DNA from: Candidatus Borkfalkia avistercoris
GTDB lineage: Bacteria > Bacillota > Clostridia > Christensenellales > Borkfalkiaceae
Direction of reading: 5' to 3'
Assembly: GCA_019115995.1 (NCBI GenBank)
Contig: DXCL01000042.1
Coordinates: 1 to 64,000, forward strand
Length of the DNA stretch: 64,000 bases
Below are positions 50,024 through 57,842 of the stretch, piece after piece (positions within the stretch are counted from its first letter, which is position 1; each line of letters opens with the position of its first letter). Below the pieces are notes generated by a model. The model was not told where the DNA came from. It made no database searches and saw only the letters and a list, made by a program, of their open reading frames with translations. Both the position numbers and the translations under genes were made by a program.

Positions 50024-51816
50024 TTCGTCCGCACCTCCTTCATGATGTCTTCCCCGAGCTCCTCCTCGGAAAGCTGCGAGAGCGCGATCTCTCTGTACAC
50101 GTCGCAGGTCTTCAAAAGCTCCTCGTGCGTGCCCTTTCCGACCACGTTGCCCTCGTCAAGCACCACGATGAGGTCGGCGTCGCGTATGGTGCCGATGCGC
50201 TGCGCCACGATGAGCGAAGTCGCGTTTGCCGTCTCCTCCCTGAGCGCCTTGCGCAGCATTTTATCCGTCTTATAATCGAGCGCGGAAAAGGAATCGTCGA
50301 AAATGTAGATCTCCGGCTCTCGGCAGACGGCGCGCGCGATGGCGAGGCGCTGCTTCTGCCCGCCCGAAACGTTCGTGCCGCCCTGCGCGATGTGCGCGGA
50401 ATAGTCGCCCTCCATCTTCTCTACAAAGTCCTTTCCCTGCGCGATGCGCACCGCCTCTCTGACCTTTTCGCGATCGAATTCCAGCCCTTCCTTCTCTCCG
50501 TAAGCGACGTTGCTCTCCACCGTGCCCGAAAACATGACCGCCCTCTGCGGCACATAACCTATCTTGTCGTGCAGCGCCGCGAGCGTATACTCTTTTACGT
50601 TCACGCCGTCCACCAGCACTTCTCCCTCCGTCGCGTCGTAAAAGCGGGGAACGAGGTTGATCGCGGTGGATTTGCCGCTGCCCGTAGACCCGATGAAGGC
50701 GACCGTCTGCCCCCGTTCCGCTTTAAAACTCATGTCGTGCAATACGTATTCGCTCGCGTCGGGGTATTTGAAGGAAACGTTCCTGAATTCCACCGTTCCG
50801 ACGGGCGAGCCTTCGGGCGCCGCTGTCAGCGTTCCGTCCTTTATGGTCGCCTCCGTATCGAGCACTTCCCCGATACGCTTGACAGAGACCATCGCCCTCG
50901 GCAGAATAATGAAGATCATCGCCAGCATCATGAACGCCATAACGACCTGCATCGCGTACCCGGAAAAGGCGGTCATCTGCCCGAAAAGCGACGCGCGCTC
51001 CGCGCCCGTAGGCAGATCGCCGATGAGATAAGCGCCGATCCAGTAAATGGCGAGGGTGAGCCCGCTCATGACGATTGTCATCACGGGCGAAAGTATCGCC
51101 ATCGCGCGGGAGGTGAACAGCTGCGTTTTGGTCAGCTCGCCGTTCGCCTTTTCAAACTTCTTTTCCTGATACTCCTCCGCGTTGTAGGCGCGCACGACCC
51201 GCACGCCCGTCAGATTTTCGCGCGTGACAGCGTTGAGGTTGTCGGTGAGCTTCTGCACCCGCCTGAACTTCGGGAACACGGCGATGAGCAGAACGAGCAT
51301 CATAAGCACCATAACGATGACCGCGCACGCCGTAGCGACCGACCACTGCCAATTATTGTTCAGGATTTTCACGATCGCCCAGACCGCGAGAATGGGCGCC
51401 TTGACCACCACCTGCAAGCCCATGGAAATGACCATCTGCACCTGCGTGATGTCGTTCGTCGTGCGGGTGATGAGGCTCGCAGTGGAAAATTTGTTGATCT
51501 CCTCCATCGAAAAGCTCTCCACCTTGTCGAACACTCTGCCGCGCAGCCGGAACGCGACCGCCGCCGCGATGCGCGCTGCAAAAAAGCCGACCACCGCCGA
51601 ACTCAGCGCGCTGCCGAATGCACACGCAAGCATGAGCCCGCCGTTTTTCCATATTTCCGCCATGCCAGAAGCCGCGCCCGAAACGGCGAGTTCGGTGATG
51701 GTAGACATGTAATCGGGCATCGTCAGATCCAAAAAGACCTGCAACACGATGAACCCCACGCCGAGCACGGCATAGAGCCACTCGCGCGCCTTCAAAGTTT
51801 TCAATATCCTAAGCAA
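50020..51816 (-). CDS. Multidrug-type ABC exporter half, first subunit
   Basis: A 598-residue half-transporter. TTG 51816 is taken as the start because a perfect AGGAGGTG lies seven bases upstream; a frame open to an ATG at 51846 runs across that RBS. Six membrane segments are followed by Walker A GSTGSGKST, signature VSGGQKQRLAIARAVC and Walker B-region IYIFDDSFSALDYKTD. Asp replaces the catalytic Glu (FDDS instead of LDEA/FDDA type), a degenerate site as in heterodimeric exporters. It is coupled to its partner by ATGA and divergent from a MarR gene that likely represses it. Confidence 0.92.
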   Translation of the reverse strand: MLRILKTLKAREWLYAVLGVGFIVLQVFLDLTMPDYMSTITELAVSGAASGMAEIWKNGGLMLACAFGSALSSAVVGFFAARIAAAVAFRLRGRVFDKVESFSMEEINKFSTASLITRTTNDITQVQMVISMGLQVVVKAPILAVWAIVKILNNNWQWSVATACAVIVMVLMMLVLLIAVFPKFRRVQKLTDNLNAVTRENLTGVRVVRAYNAEEYQEKKFEKANGELTKTQLFTSRAMAILSPVMTIVMSGLTLAIYWIGAYLIGDLPTGAERASLFGQMTAFSGYAMQVVMAFMMLAMIFIILPRAMVSVKRIGEVLDTEATIKDGTLTAAPEGSPVGTVEFRNVSFKYPDASEYVLHDMSFKAERGQTVAFIGSTGSGKSTAINLVPRFYDATEGEVLVDGVNVKEYTLAALHDKIGYVPQRAVMFSGTVESNVAYGEKEGLEFDREKVREAVRIAQGKDFVEKMEGDYSAHIAQGGTNVSGGQKQRLAIARAVCREPEIYIFDDSFSALDYKTDKMLRKALREETANATSLIVAQRIGTIRDADLIVVLDEGNVVGKGTHEELLKTCDVYREIALSQLSEEELGEDIMKEVRTK

Positions 51817-51878
51817 TTGCCGGCACCTCCTGTGCGCGTTGTGCAAAAATACGGCATATGCCGCACAAATTTTTTTCG

Positions 51879-51987
51879 ATTATATCACGATTGCGTTCGC
51901 TTGTCAAATATTTCATATATATTTAATATTTATAAATATGAAATTTTAGCGAAAACGGTTGACAATCCCCTTGCGAGCGGCTATAAT
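51879..51987. promoter_or_regulatory. Divergent consensus promoters with MarR-type operator
   Basis: Minus strand: -35 TTGACA (51902-51907), 17-bp spacer, -10 TATAAT (51879-51884) for the ABC genes. Plus strand: -35 TTGACA (51959-51964), 17-bp spacer, -10 TATAAT (51982-51987) for marR. Between the two -35 boxes lies an inverted repeat, ATTTCATAT (51910-51918) and ATATGAAAT (51936-51944). One bound repressor could control both directions. Confidence 0.8.
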
Positions 51988-52013
51988 AAAGGCGTAAAAA
52001 TGAGGTTTCCCCC

Positions 52014-52460
52014 ATGCAGACAAGGCAGGAAAAAATCGCACAATTCGCAAAAATGATGTTCTCGGCGGCGCCGGAATTCCGCAAAAGCTACGTTCGTCCG
52101 CCCGTAGGCGACGGGAACGGTCGCATTTCTCATCACATGGTCTTCTGCATGTTCATACTGCACGCGCAAAAGCAGATGAGCATGAGCGCGCTTTCGGAAA
52201 AGCTCGGCGTTTCCAACCAACAGATGACGCGCATCGTGACCGAACTCGTAGAAAGCGGCTTTGCAACGCGCTCGCAGGACGGCGCAAACAGGCGCCTTAT
52301 CAACATTTCCCTTTCCGAAAAAGGCGAGGCGGAAGTAATGCGTTTTTTCCGCTTGGGTTTCAAGCATATAGAATCGCACCTGTCGCCCCTCAGCGACGAA
52401 GAGCTCGACTCGCTCATCTATCATATGTCGGAGGTCGTCAGACTGACGCAAAAATTATAA
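52014..52460 (+). CDS. MarR-family transcriptional regulator
   Basis: A 148-residue winged-helix dimeric repressor. HHMVFCMFILHAQKQMSMSA leads into LSEKLGVSNQQMTRIVTELV (recognition helix) and ESGFATRSQDGANRRLINIS with the DxRR wing, then LSEKGEAEVMRFF. It is divergent from the ABC exporter pair, with a palindrome between the promoters, the classic layout for a ligand-responsive repressor of a drug exporter. It also probably represses itself. Confidence 0.92.
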   Translation: MQTRQEKIAQFAKMMFSAAPEFRKSYVRPPVGDGNGRISHHMVFCMFILHAQKQMSMSALSEKLGVSNQQMTRIVTELVESGFATRSQDGANRRLINISLSEKGEAEVMRFFRLGFKHIESHLSPLSDEELDSLIYHMSEVVRLTQKL

Positions 52461-52467
52461 CTTGCTC

Positions 52468-52504
52468 TCTCCTTCCCCGGTCGGGAAGGAGATTTTTGTT
52501 TTTT
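52468..52504 (+). terminator. Terminator after marR
   Basis: TCTCCTTCCC-CGGTC-GGGAAGGAGA followed by TTTTTGTTTTTTG. Confidence 0.88.
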
Positions 52505-52507
52505 GCG

Positions 52508-52537
52508 TTGACAAACCGCTATCACTTATTATATAAT
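52508..52537 (+). promoter_or_regulatory. Promoter of lemA-DUF2207
   Basis: -35 TTGACA (52508-52513), 18-bp spacer, -10 TATAAT (52532-52537). Confidence 0.75.
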
Positions 52538-52585
52538 AAATGTGCGGAGCTTATCCGCACGATATCATATTTCGGAGGCTGAAAA

Positions 52586-53182
52586 ATGTTTAACTTGCTG
52601 ATCTCCACGGGCGCGATCATCGGGATCGTCGTCGCGGCGGTCGTCGTGCTGCTCGTCATCATCATCGTATGTTGCTGCGTCAGCACGCGCAACAAATTCG
52701 TTAAGATGCGCAACTCCTGCGAGGAAGCGTGGGCGACCATCGACGTGTATCTGCAAAAGAGGTACGACCTGATTCCCAACCTTGTGGAAACGGTCAAGGG
52801 CTACGCCAAGCACGAAAGCGAAACGCTGCAAAACGTGATCGCCGCGAGGAATGCGGCAATGGCTGCCAAGGGCGGCACGGAAGCGAAGATCAACGCGGAA
52901 AACGCCCTCACGAGCTCACTGCGCACCCTCCTGAACGTGGTCGTGGAGCAATATCCGCAGTTACAGGCGAATACCAACTTCCTCGATCTGCAAAATCAGC
53001 TCAAACAGATAGAATCCGAACTCGCCAACGCGCGCAAGTACTACAACGCGAACGTCAAGCAGTTCAACACCAAGATCCAGATGTTCCCCGCCAGCATTAT
53101 CGCAGGCGCCATGCACCTCGAAAAATTCGCTTATTACGAGATCGAAGAGGAAGCCCGCAAAAACGTAAAAGTACAATTCTGA
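52586..53182 (+). CDS. lemA: LemA family protein
   Basis: A 198-residue protein with one N-terminal membrane anchor (IIGIVVAAVVVLLVIIIVCC) and the LemA helical domain: RNKFVKMRNSCEEAWATIDV, YLQKRYDLIPNLVETVKGYA, LDLQNQLKQIESELANARKY, VKQFNTKIQMFPASIIAGAM. RBS is CGGAGG. It is followed by a DUF2207 gene 20 bases on, a common pairing of unknown envelope function. Confidence 0.93.
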   Translation: MFNLLISTGAIIGIVVAAVVVLLVIIIVCCCVSTRNKFVKMRNSCEEAWATIDVYLQKRYDLIPNLVETVKGYAKHESETLQNVIAARNAAMAAKGGTEAKINAENALTSSLRTLLNVVVEQYPQLQANTNFLDLQNQLKQIESELANARKYYNANVKQFNTKIQMFPASIIAGAMHLEKFAYYEIEEEARKNVKVQF

Positions 53183-53202
53183 TCGCAGTGCGGTGAGCGA
53201 AT

Positions 53203-55038
53203 ATGAACAGTTTGAGAAAGTACTCTTCCCTGATCGTTTGGGGCGTGATCGTCGTTTTCATACTTATCTTCACGCTCGTGATGAACAATCTGGGCGACGA
53301 CGCCCTGCAATACGACGACACGTATTATGTCCGAAACTATCAGGTGCGCTACGAATACGAGAGCGGGCGCACCTTCAAGGTAACGGAAGAAATCACGGCG
53401 GTGTTCACCGTTTCGGGCAAACACGGCATCATACGCGACTTGCCCTATAACAGCGGCGAAACATATGACGATATCCGTTCGGACGATATTTTCGATACTA
53501 AATCTTCAAACGGCTTTATCAGTCTCTATTTGGGCGACGCCTATCAAACCGTCCCCATAGACACCCCAATCACCTATTCGCTCGAATACACGTTTGAACT
53601 CCCCGCCTCTGCGGGTAACGATACGGTGTATATCAACCTTATCGGTGGGGGCTGGACGACGAGTATTGAAAAAGCCATCTGCACCCTTGTTTTGCCAACT
53701 ACGCCTATCGATATGCTCGTCAACGACGAAGATTTTACAGGCAATTATTCTTTGGACGGGAATACGGTAACAGTAACCGTGCAAGAACTTTCCTCCTTTA
53801 CGCCCGTTACGGTACAATGCGCATTCGAAAAGGGTGTATTAGGTGGTGCCGTACCAGATGCGGGTGAAATTACAATCTTGGTTATTGCCGCCATACTGCT
53901 CGTTACAACGATCGTTTTGATATTGCTCATTCCGAAGCACGATACGTTGCCCGTCGTAAACTTCGAACCTCCGCAGGGGATCGATCCTCTGCTCGCGGGC
54001 GCGCTGATCGACGGCACCGTGCAGAACGGCGATATCACTTCGCTCATCTACTATTGGGCATACAAGAAAAAGCTGTTCATCGATTTGACCGACGAAAAAG
54101 ATCCCGTCCTGCGCAAGCGCGACAATCTTGACGAGAGTGCTTCCGAACATGAAAAGACGGTGTTCGCGCGGCTGTTCCGAGACGGCGATACGATTGCCGT
54201 TTCGTCGCTCGCAAACTCTTTCTATCAAACGGCGGAAAAGGCAAAAAAACTTGCCGAAAAGCAAGCGCCAAAAATGTTTACGAAAGGTTCAAAAATTCTT
54301 TCGTTTTGTATGACAGCGGCAGCTGCATTCATCATCGCTGGTGTGATATTTTTCCGCGGTCTAAATATCCAGAATTCTGCCTTCATGATCGGCGCACTCA
54401 TCGCACTCGTCCCGTTCGCCGCAATTTACGCAATCGGGTACTGGTATCAGAAAAATAGCCTGCGCGTTTCCAAGAAGGCGCTTGCAGGCATCTTGATCGG
54501 TCAGACGGCGGTTGCTGCGGTTTTTACTACATGCATATGTATTTTAATACCGCAGATGATTCTACTCGATATCATTAAGCCGTTCCTTTGTCTTTTGACG
54601 GCATTGACTGCAATCCTCGCGCCCTTCCTGCTCAGGCGCAGAAAAGAATACGTTGATGAACTGAATCCCCTGCTCGGTTTCCGCGATTTTATACGGCTCG
54701 CCGAAAAAGACAGGCTGGAAATGATGCTCGAACAGGATCCCGAATATTACTATAACGTACTGCCCTACGCGCAGGTTTTGGGCGTTTCGGATATTTGGGA
54801 AGAAAAGTTCAAAGACATCAAAATGGATCCGCCCGTATGGGCGATCGCCCCGAATACTACGCTGCTCAACTTTGTCGTACTCAATTCCGTCATGCGCAGC
54901 GCCACGCGCAACATGGCAAGCACGTTCGTATCCCGTCCCGCATCGTCGGGCAGGAGCGGCGGCGGGCGTTTCGGCGGCGGTGGCGGCGGATTCCGCGGAG
55001 GCGGAGGTTTCGGCGGCGGCGGCGGCAGGAGCTGGTAA
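53203..55038 (+). CDS. DUF2207 predicted membrane protein
   Basis: A 611-residue protein: a membrane segment near the start (SSLIVWGVIVVFILIFTLVM), an extracytoplasmic DUF2207 beta-rich domain (YQVRYEYESGRTFKVTEEIT, ISGKHGIIRDLPY-type region), a middle membrane segment, further segments near residues 365-480, and a C-terminal Gly/Phe/Arg-rich tail (GGGRFGGGGGGFRGGGGFGG). This layout is typical of partners of LemA. The role is unknown. Codons in the middle (about 53.5-54.6 kb) look more A/T-rich than the neighbours. Confidence 0.9.
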   Translation: MNSLRKYSSLIVWGVIVVFILIFTLVMNNLGDDALQYDDTYYVRNYQVRYEYESGRTFKVTEEITAVFTVSGKHGIIRDLPYNSGETYDDIRSDDIFDTKSSNGFISLYLGDAYQTVPIDTPITYSLEYTFELPASAGNDTVYINLIGGGWTTSIEKAICTLVLPTTPIDMLVNDEDFTGNYSLDGNTVTVTVQELSSFTPVTVQCAFEKGVLGGAVPDAGEITILVIAAILLVTTIVLILLIPKHDTLPVVNFEPPQGIDPLLAGALIDGTVQNGDITSLIYYWAYKKKLFIDLTDEKDPVLRKRDNLDESASEHEKTVFARLFRDGDTIAVSSLANSFYQTAEKAKKLAEKQAPKMFTKGSKILSFCMTAAAAFIIAGVIFFRGLNIQNSAFMIGALIALVPFAAIYAIGYWYQKNSLRVSKKALAGILIGQTAVAAVFTTCICILIPQMILLDIIKPFLCLLTALTAILAPFLLRRRKEYVDELNPLLGFRDFIRLAEKDRLEMMLEQDPEYYYNVLPYAQVLGVSDIWEEKFKDIKMDPPVWAIAPNTTLLNFVVLNSVMRSATRNMASTFVSRPASSGRSGGGRFGGGGGGFRGGGGFGGGGGRSW

Positions 55039-55074
55039 CCGCTTTTCACATCTTTATACCCGAAAAAGCCAAGG

Positions 55075-55105
55075 CGGCGCAGACTTTTGTCTGCGCCGTT
55101 GTTTT
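55075..55105 (+). terminator. Terminator after DUF2207 gene
   Basis: CGGCGCAGAC-TTTT-GTCTGCGCCG followed by TTGTTTT. Confidence 0.82.
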
Positions 55106-55155
55106 GCCCGAAAAGGGGCCGCGGTATTTATTTTCGTATCATGCGGCGCCGCTCT

Positions 55156-55632
55156 TTACGAACTTATTTGCCCGCGGCATGCGAAATAAGGGCCGAGGCC
55201 GCTGTACGTTTCGTGCGTAACGACGTACGTCCACGCAAAATTTTTGCCGACGACGAACACCTCCGTCTCTCCCGCAAGATCAGCGCTGCTAAGATCGGGC
55301 GGGCATTTCCGGAAAAAATATTCTGTCTTTTTGCCGCCGCCGTTAAAAGAATATTCTTGGGCAATAAACGCGCCCGTTTTATCCGCCTTGTCGAACGCGG
55401 CGGACGCCGCCTCGCGTTCCAGATGTTTTGCATCGCCCCAGGAAAATACGTGCCACAAAAAGCAGCCGGGCGCGTCGATGCGCTATTGCATCACCGCTTG
55501 CGGAACGCCGCCCGCAAACGCCCGTTTCCACTTTATGGCAAACTCCGCGCTGTTCATGCCCTCATAGGATCTTTTCCACTTTTCACACTGCTTTTTTGCA
55601 CTCATCTTCTTCCCCTTTTGCCGCATGCGCAT
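55156..55632 (-). pseudogene. DUF4275-like gene interrupted by an in-frame TAG
   Basis: From the ATG at 55632 (RBS GGAGGGG) the frame reads MRMRQKGKKMSAKKQCEKWK and on to GGVPQAVMQ, then TAG at codon 50 (55483-55485). The same frame continues RIDAPGCFLWHVFSWGDAKH, EVFVVGKNFAWTYVVTHETY and SGLGPYFACRG to a stop at 55156. WHxFS and WTYVxTHE...GPYF are DUF4275 features. With the TAG ignored the length is 158 residues, normal for the family, so a single nonsense mutation or a readthrough is the simplest explanation. The function of DUF4275 is unknown. Confidence 0.7.
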
Positions 55633-55692
55633 CGTTTCCCCTCCGATTTCGGCTTATTCTTTTGTCTGCGCAAAAGAATAAGCCGAAAGGGC

Positions 55693-56691
55693 TTAAAATT
55701 CAAACTTCGTATCCCTCGAAAACAGGCGGGATATGCGCTCCATGCACAGTGTTTTCCATTCCTCGCCCGTCTGAGGCTTATCCGAAAAACACACGTCGTA
55801 CACGGCGTCGGTGATGGGAAGCTCCACGCCCGCCCTTTCGCCGAGTTTTTTCATCGCCGCGGCGGTCATGACCCCCTCGGCAAGCTTTTCGAATTTTTGC
55901 CCCTTTACGAGCATTTCCCCGTACATGCGGTTGTGCGAATGGCGGGAAAAAAGGGTCGTTTCGTAATCGCCAAGATGCGCAAGCCCGTATGCGGAAAGCT
56001 CGTTGCCGCCGAGCGCCTTGATGAGCCTTGCCACCTCCCGCGCCCCGCGCGACATGAGCGGCCCTTTGAGCGTGGAAACGCCGCCGCCGTCTAAAACGCC
56101 CGCCGCGATGCCCATTACGTTTTTTGCCGCCGCGCCGATTTCGGTGCCGATGATGTCGTTGCCGTAATAAAAGCGGATCAGATCGCTCTTGAAATCGTCT
56201 GCAAGCGCCATTTTCAGCTCGGTATTGTGGCTGTCTATGACCATGCAGTTGGGGATACCCGCCGTAAAATCCTGAATGTGCCCGGGGCCGACCCATACGG
56301 CGAGCTTCTGCGCGTCTACGCCCGCGCCGATCATGATCTCCGAAAGGCGGGCGCCCGTTTCCACCTCTATGCCCTTCATGCAAAGCACGAAAATTTTATC
56401 CGAAATATCCGCGCAGTTCTTTATGCGCTCGATAAACCCGCGCAGCCCCTGCGAGCTGATGGAAATGATGACGATTTCCGCCCGCGAGACCGCCGCACGC
56501 AAATCCGAAGTGAGCGTGATCGACTTATCCAGCGTTACGTATTCGTTTTTGCCCGTTTCTTTGAGCACCTTGTAGGAGTAATCTTCCTCCGGGCCCCACG
56601 ACCAGACTTCCTTTCCCTTTTTTGTTGCGAGATACCAGGCGATGAACGAGCCCCAGCGCCCGCAGCCCAAAACGGATATTTTCTGCTTCAA
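55693..56691 (-). CDS. gpsA: Glycerol-3-phosphate dehydrogenase [NAD(P)+]
   Basis: A 332-residue enzyme making sn-glycerol-3-phosphate for phospholipid synthesis. KISVLGCGRWGSFIAWYLAT is the Rossmann start, ISISSQGLRGFI follows, GTEIGAAAKNVMGIAAGVLD contains the catalytic Lys, and SRGAREVARLIKALGG with GLAHLGDYETTLFSRHSHNR completes the family blocks. It is some distance after recR and may have its own promoter. The window's plsC is also in the phospholipid pathway. Confidence 0.93.
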   Translation of the reverse strand: MKQKISVLGCGRWGSFIAWYLATKKGKEVWSWGPEEDYSYKVLKETGKNEYVTLDKSITLTSDLRAAVSRAEIVIISISSQGLRGFIERIKNCADISDKIFVLCMKGIEVETGARLSEIMIGAGVDAQKLAVWVGPGHIQDFTAGIPNCMVIDSHNTELKMALADDFKSDLIRFYYGNDIIGTEIGAAAKNVMGIAAGVLDGGGVSTLKGPLMSRGAREVARLIKALGGNELSAYGLAHLGDYETTLFSRHSHNRMYGEMLVKGQKFEKLAEGVMTAAAMKKLGERAGVELPITDAVYDVCFSDKPQTGEEWKTLCMERISRLFSRDTKFEF

Positions 56692-56722
56692 ATGTCTGTT
56701 CCCCTTTTTTTAGTTTTTTCCG

Positions 56723-56786
56723 AAATAAATTTTCCGAGAGAACGCGAAGCGCTTTCGCGCCGCGCATTCTCTCGTTAAATTTATTT
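56723..56786. repeat. Long imperfect palindrome between recR and gpsA
   Basis: AAATAAATTT (56723-56732) pairs with AAATTTATTT (56777-56786), then GAGAGAA with TTCTCTC and GC-rich inner pairs, separated by a 3x3 internal loop. It has no simple U-tract directly after the stem. The rest of the 200-base gap shows only GC-rich short hairpins. Confidence 0.55.
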
Positions 56787-56891
56787 TAATACGCGCCGCG
56801 CGCGCCTGCAAGCATAGCCGCCACATTTTTTCAGCGAAACGTTCCCCTGTGCAGCGAGGCGCCCCCTTTTTCGGGGCGACCGCGGCGAAGG

Positions 56892-57485
56892 CTAAACCTC
56901 TTTCCGCTCGATGAACGCGCGGGAAAGGGTAACGTCGTCGGTATATTCCAGCTCGCTGCCGATGGGAATGCCGCGGCTCAGGCGGGTAACTTTGATCCCC
57001 AAGGGCTTGATGAGCCTTGCCAGATACATCGCGGTGGCGTCTCCCTCCACGTCGGGATTGGTGGCGATGATGACCTCTTCCACGCCGCCTTCGGCGATGC
57101 GCGCCAAAAGCTCGCGGATACGTATATCGTCTGGGCCGACGCCCTCCATGGGGCTGATGACCCCGTGCAGGACGTGATATACCCCTTTATATTCGTGCAG
57201 CTTTTCCAATGCGATGACGTCTTTGGGCTCTTTGACGACGCAGATCGTTCTCTTGTCGCGCTCCTTGCAGACGTCGCACACCTCGTTTTCGGTAAAATTG
57301 CCGCATATTTTGCAGTATTTTACCTTCTTTTTTACGTTGAGGATAGCCGCGGCAAATTCCTGCGCTTCGCTGTCGCTCATGCCGATGATCTTATACGCAT
57401 AGCGCTGGGCGCTCTTTTTGCCGACGCCCGGAAGCTTGGAAAATTCATTGATGAGCCTGCCGATCGGCTCGATATAAACCTGCAT
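56892..57485 (-). CDS. recR: Recombination protein RecR
   Basis: A 197-residue protein acting with RecFO to load RecA at gaps. [20 protein letters not shown] and [15 protein letters not shown] give the helix-hairpin-helix, [16 protein letters not shown] the zinc finger, and [20 protein letters not shown] with [20 protein letters not shown] the Toprim domain. The start overlaps the ybaB stop by one base (TAATG), the classic dnaX-ybaB-recR operon. Confidence 0.96.
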   Translation of the reverse strand: MQVYIEPIGRLINEFSKLPGVGKKSAQRYAYKIIGMSDSEAQEFAAAILNVKKKVKYCKICGNFTENEVCDVCKERDKRTICVVKEPKDVIALEKLHEYKGVYHVLHGVISPMEGVGPDDIRIRELLARIAEGGVEEVIIATNPDVEGDATAMYLARLIKPLGIKVTRLSRGIPIGSELEYTDDVTLSRAFIERKEV

Positions 57486-57823
57486 TAAAGCAGACCTCCC
57501 ATGCCGCCCATGCCTCCGAACGGCGCCATCTTTTCTTTATACACCTCGTCTGCCTTTTTATAGCCGTCGAGGATCGCCGCCATGATGAGATCTTCGAGCA
57601 TCTCCACGTCTTCGGGGTCTACGACCTTCGGGTCGAGCTCGATGCCGTCGATGATCTTTTTTGCGTTCATATAGACGACGACCGCCTCGCCGCCGCTGGT
57701 GCCGACGATCTCCCAGTCGTCTAAAAGCTTTTCCGTTTCTTGCAGCTGTTCCTGCATTTTCTGCGCCTGCTTCATGAGATTCTGCATGTTGCCGCCGCCC
57801 ATGCCGCCTTTGAATGATGCCAT
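57485..57823 (-). CDS. ybaB: YbaB/EbfC nucleoid-associated protein
   Basis: A 112-residue DNA-binding protein. [40 protein letters not shown] and [20 protein letters not shown] are family-typical. The Gly/Met-rich ends are common in this family. It lies between dnaX and recR. Confidence 0.95.
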   Translation of the reverse strand: MASFKGGMGGGNMQNLMKQAQKMQEQLQETEKLLDDWEIVGTSGGEAVVVYMNAKKIIDGIELDPKVVDPEDVEMLEDLIMAAILDGYKKADEVYKEKMAPFGGMGGMGGLL

Positions 57824-57842
57824 GATTCCGCCCTCCGAACGT

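Noticed and set aside
51817-51846. ATG at 51846 as start of the first exporter subunit
   Set aside because: The frame would read through a perfect AGGAGGTG located seven bases before TTG 51816, and homology to transporters begins after that TTG.
55483-55485. TAG as a reassigned sense codon
   Set aside because: TAG ends the gene at 42718-42720 in a normal position, and no suppressor tRNA is in the window, so a nonsense mutation is simpler.
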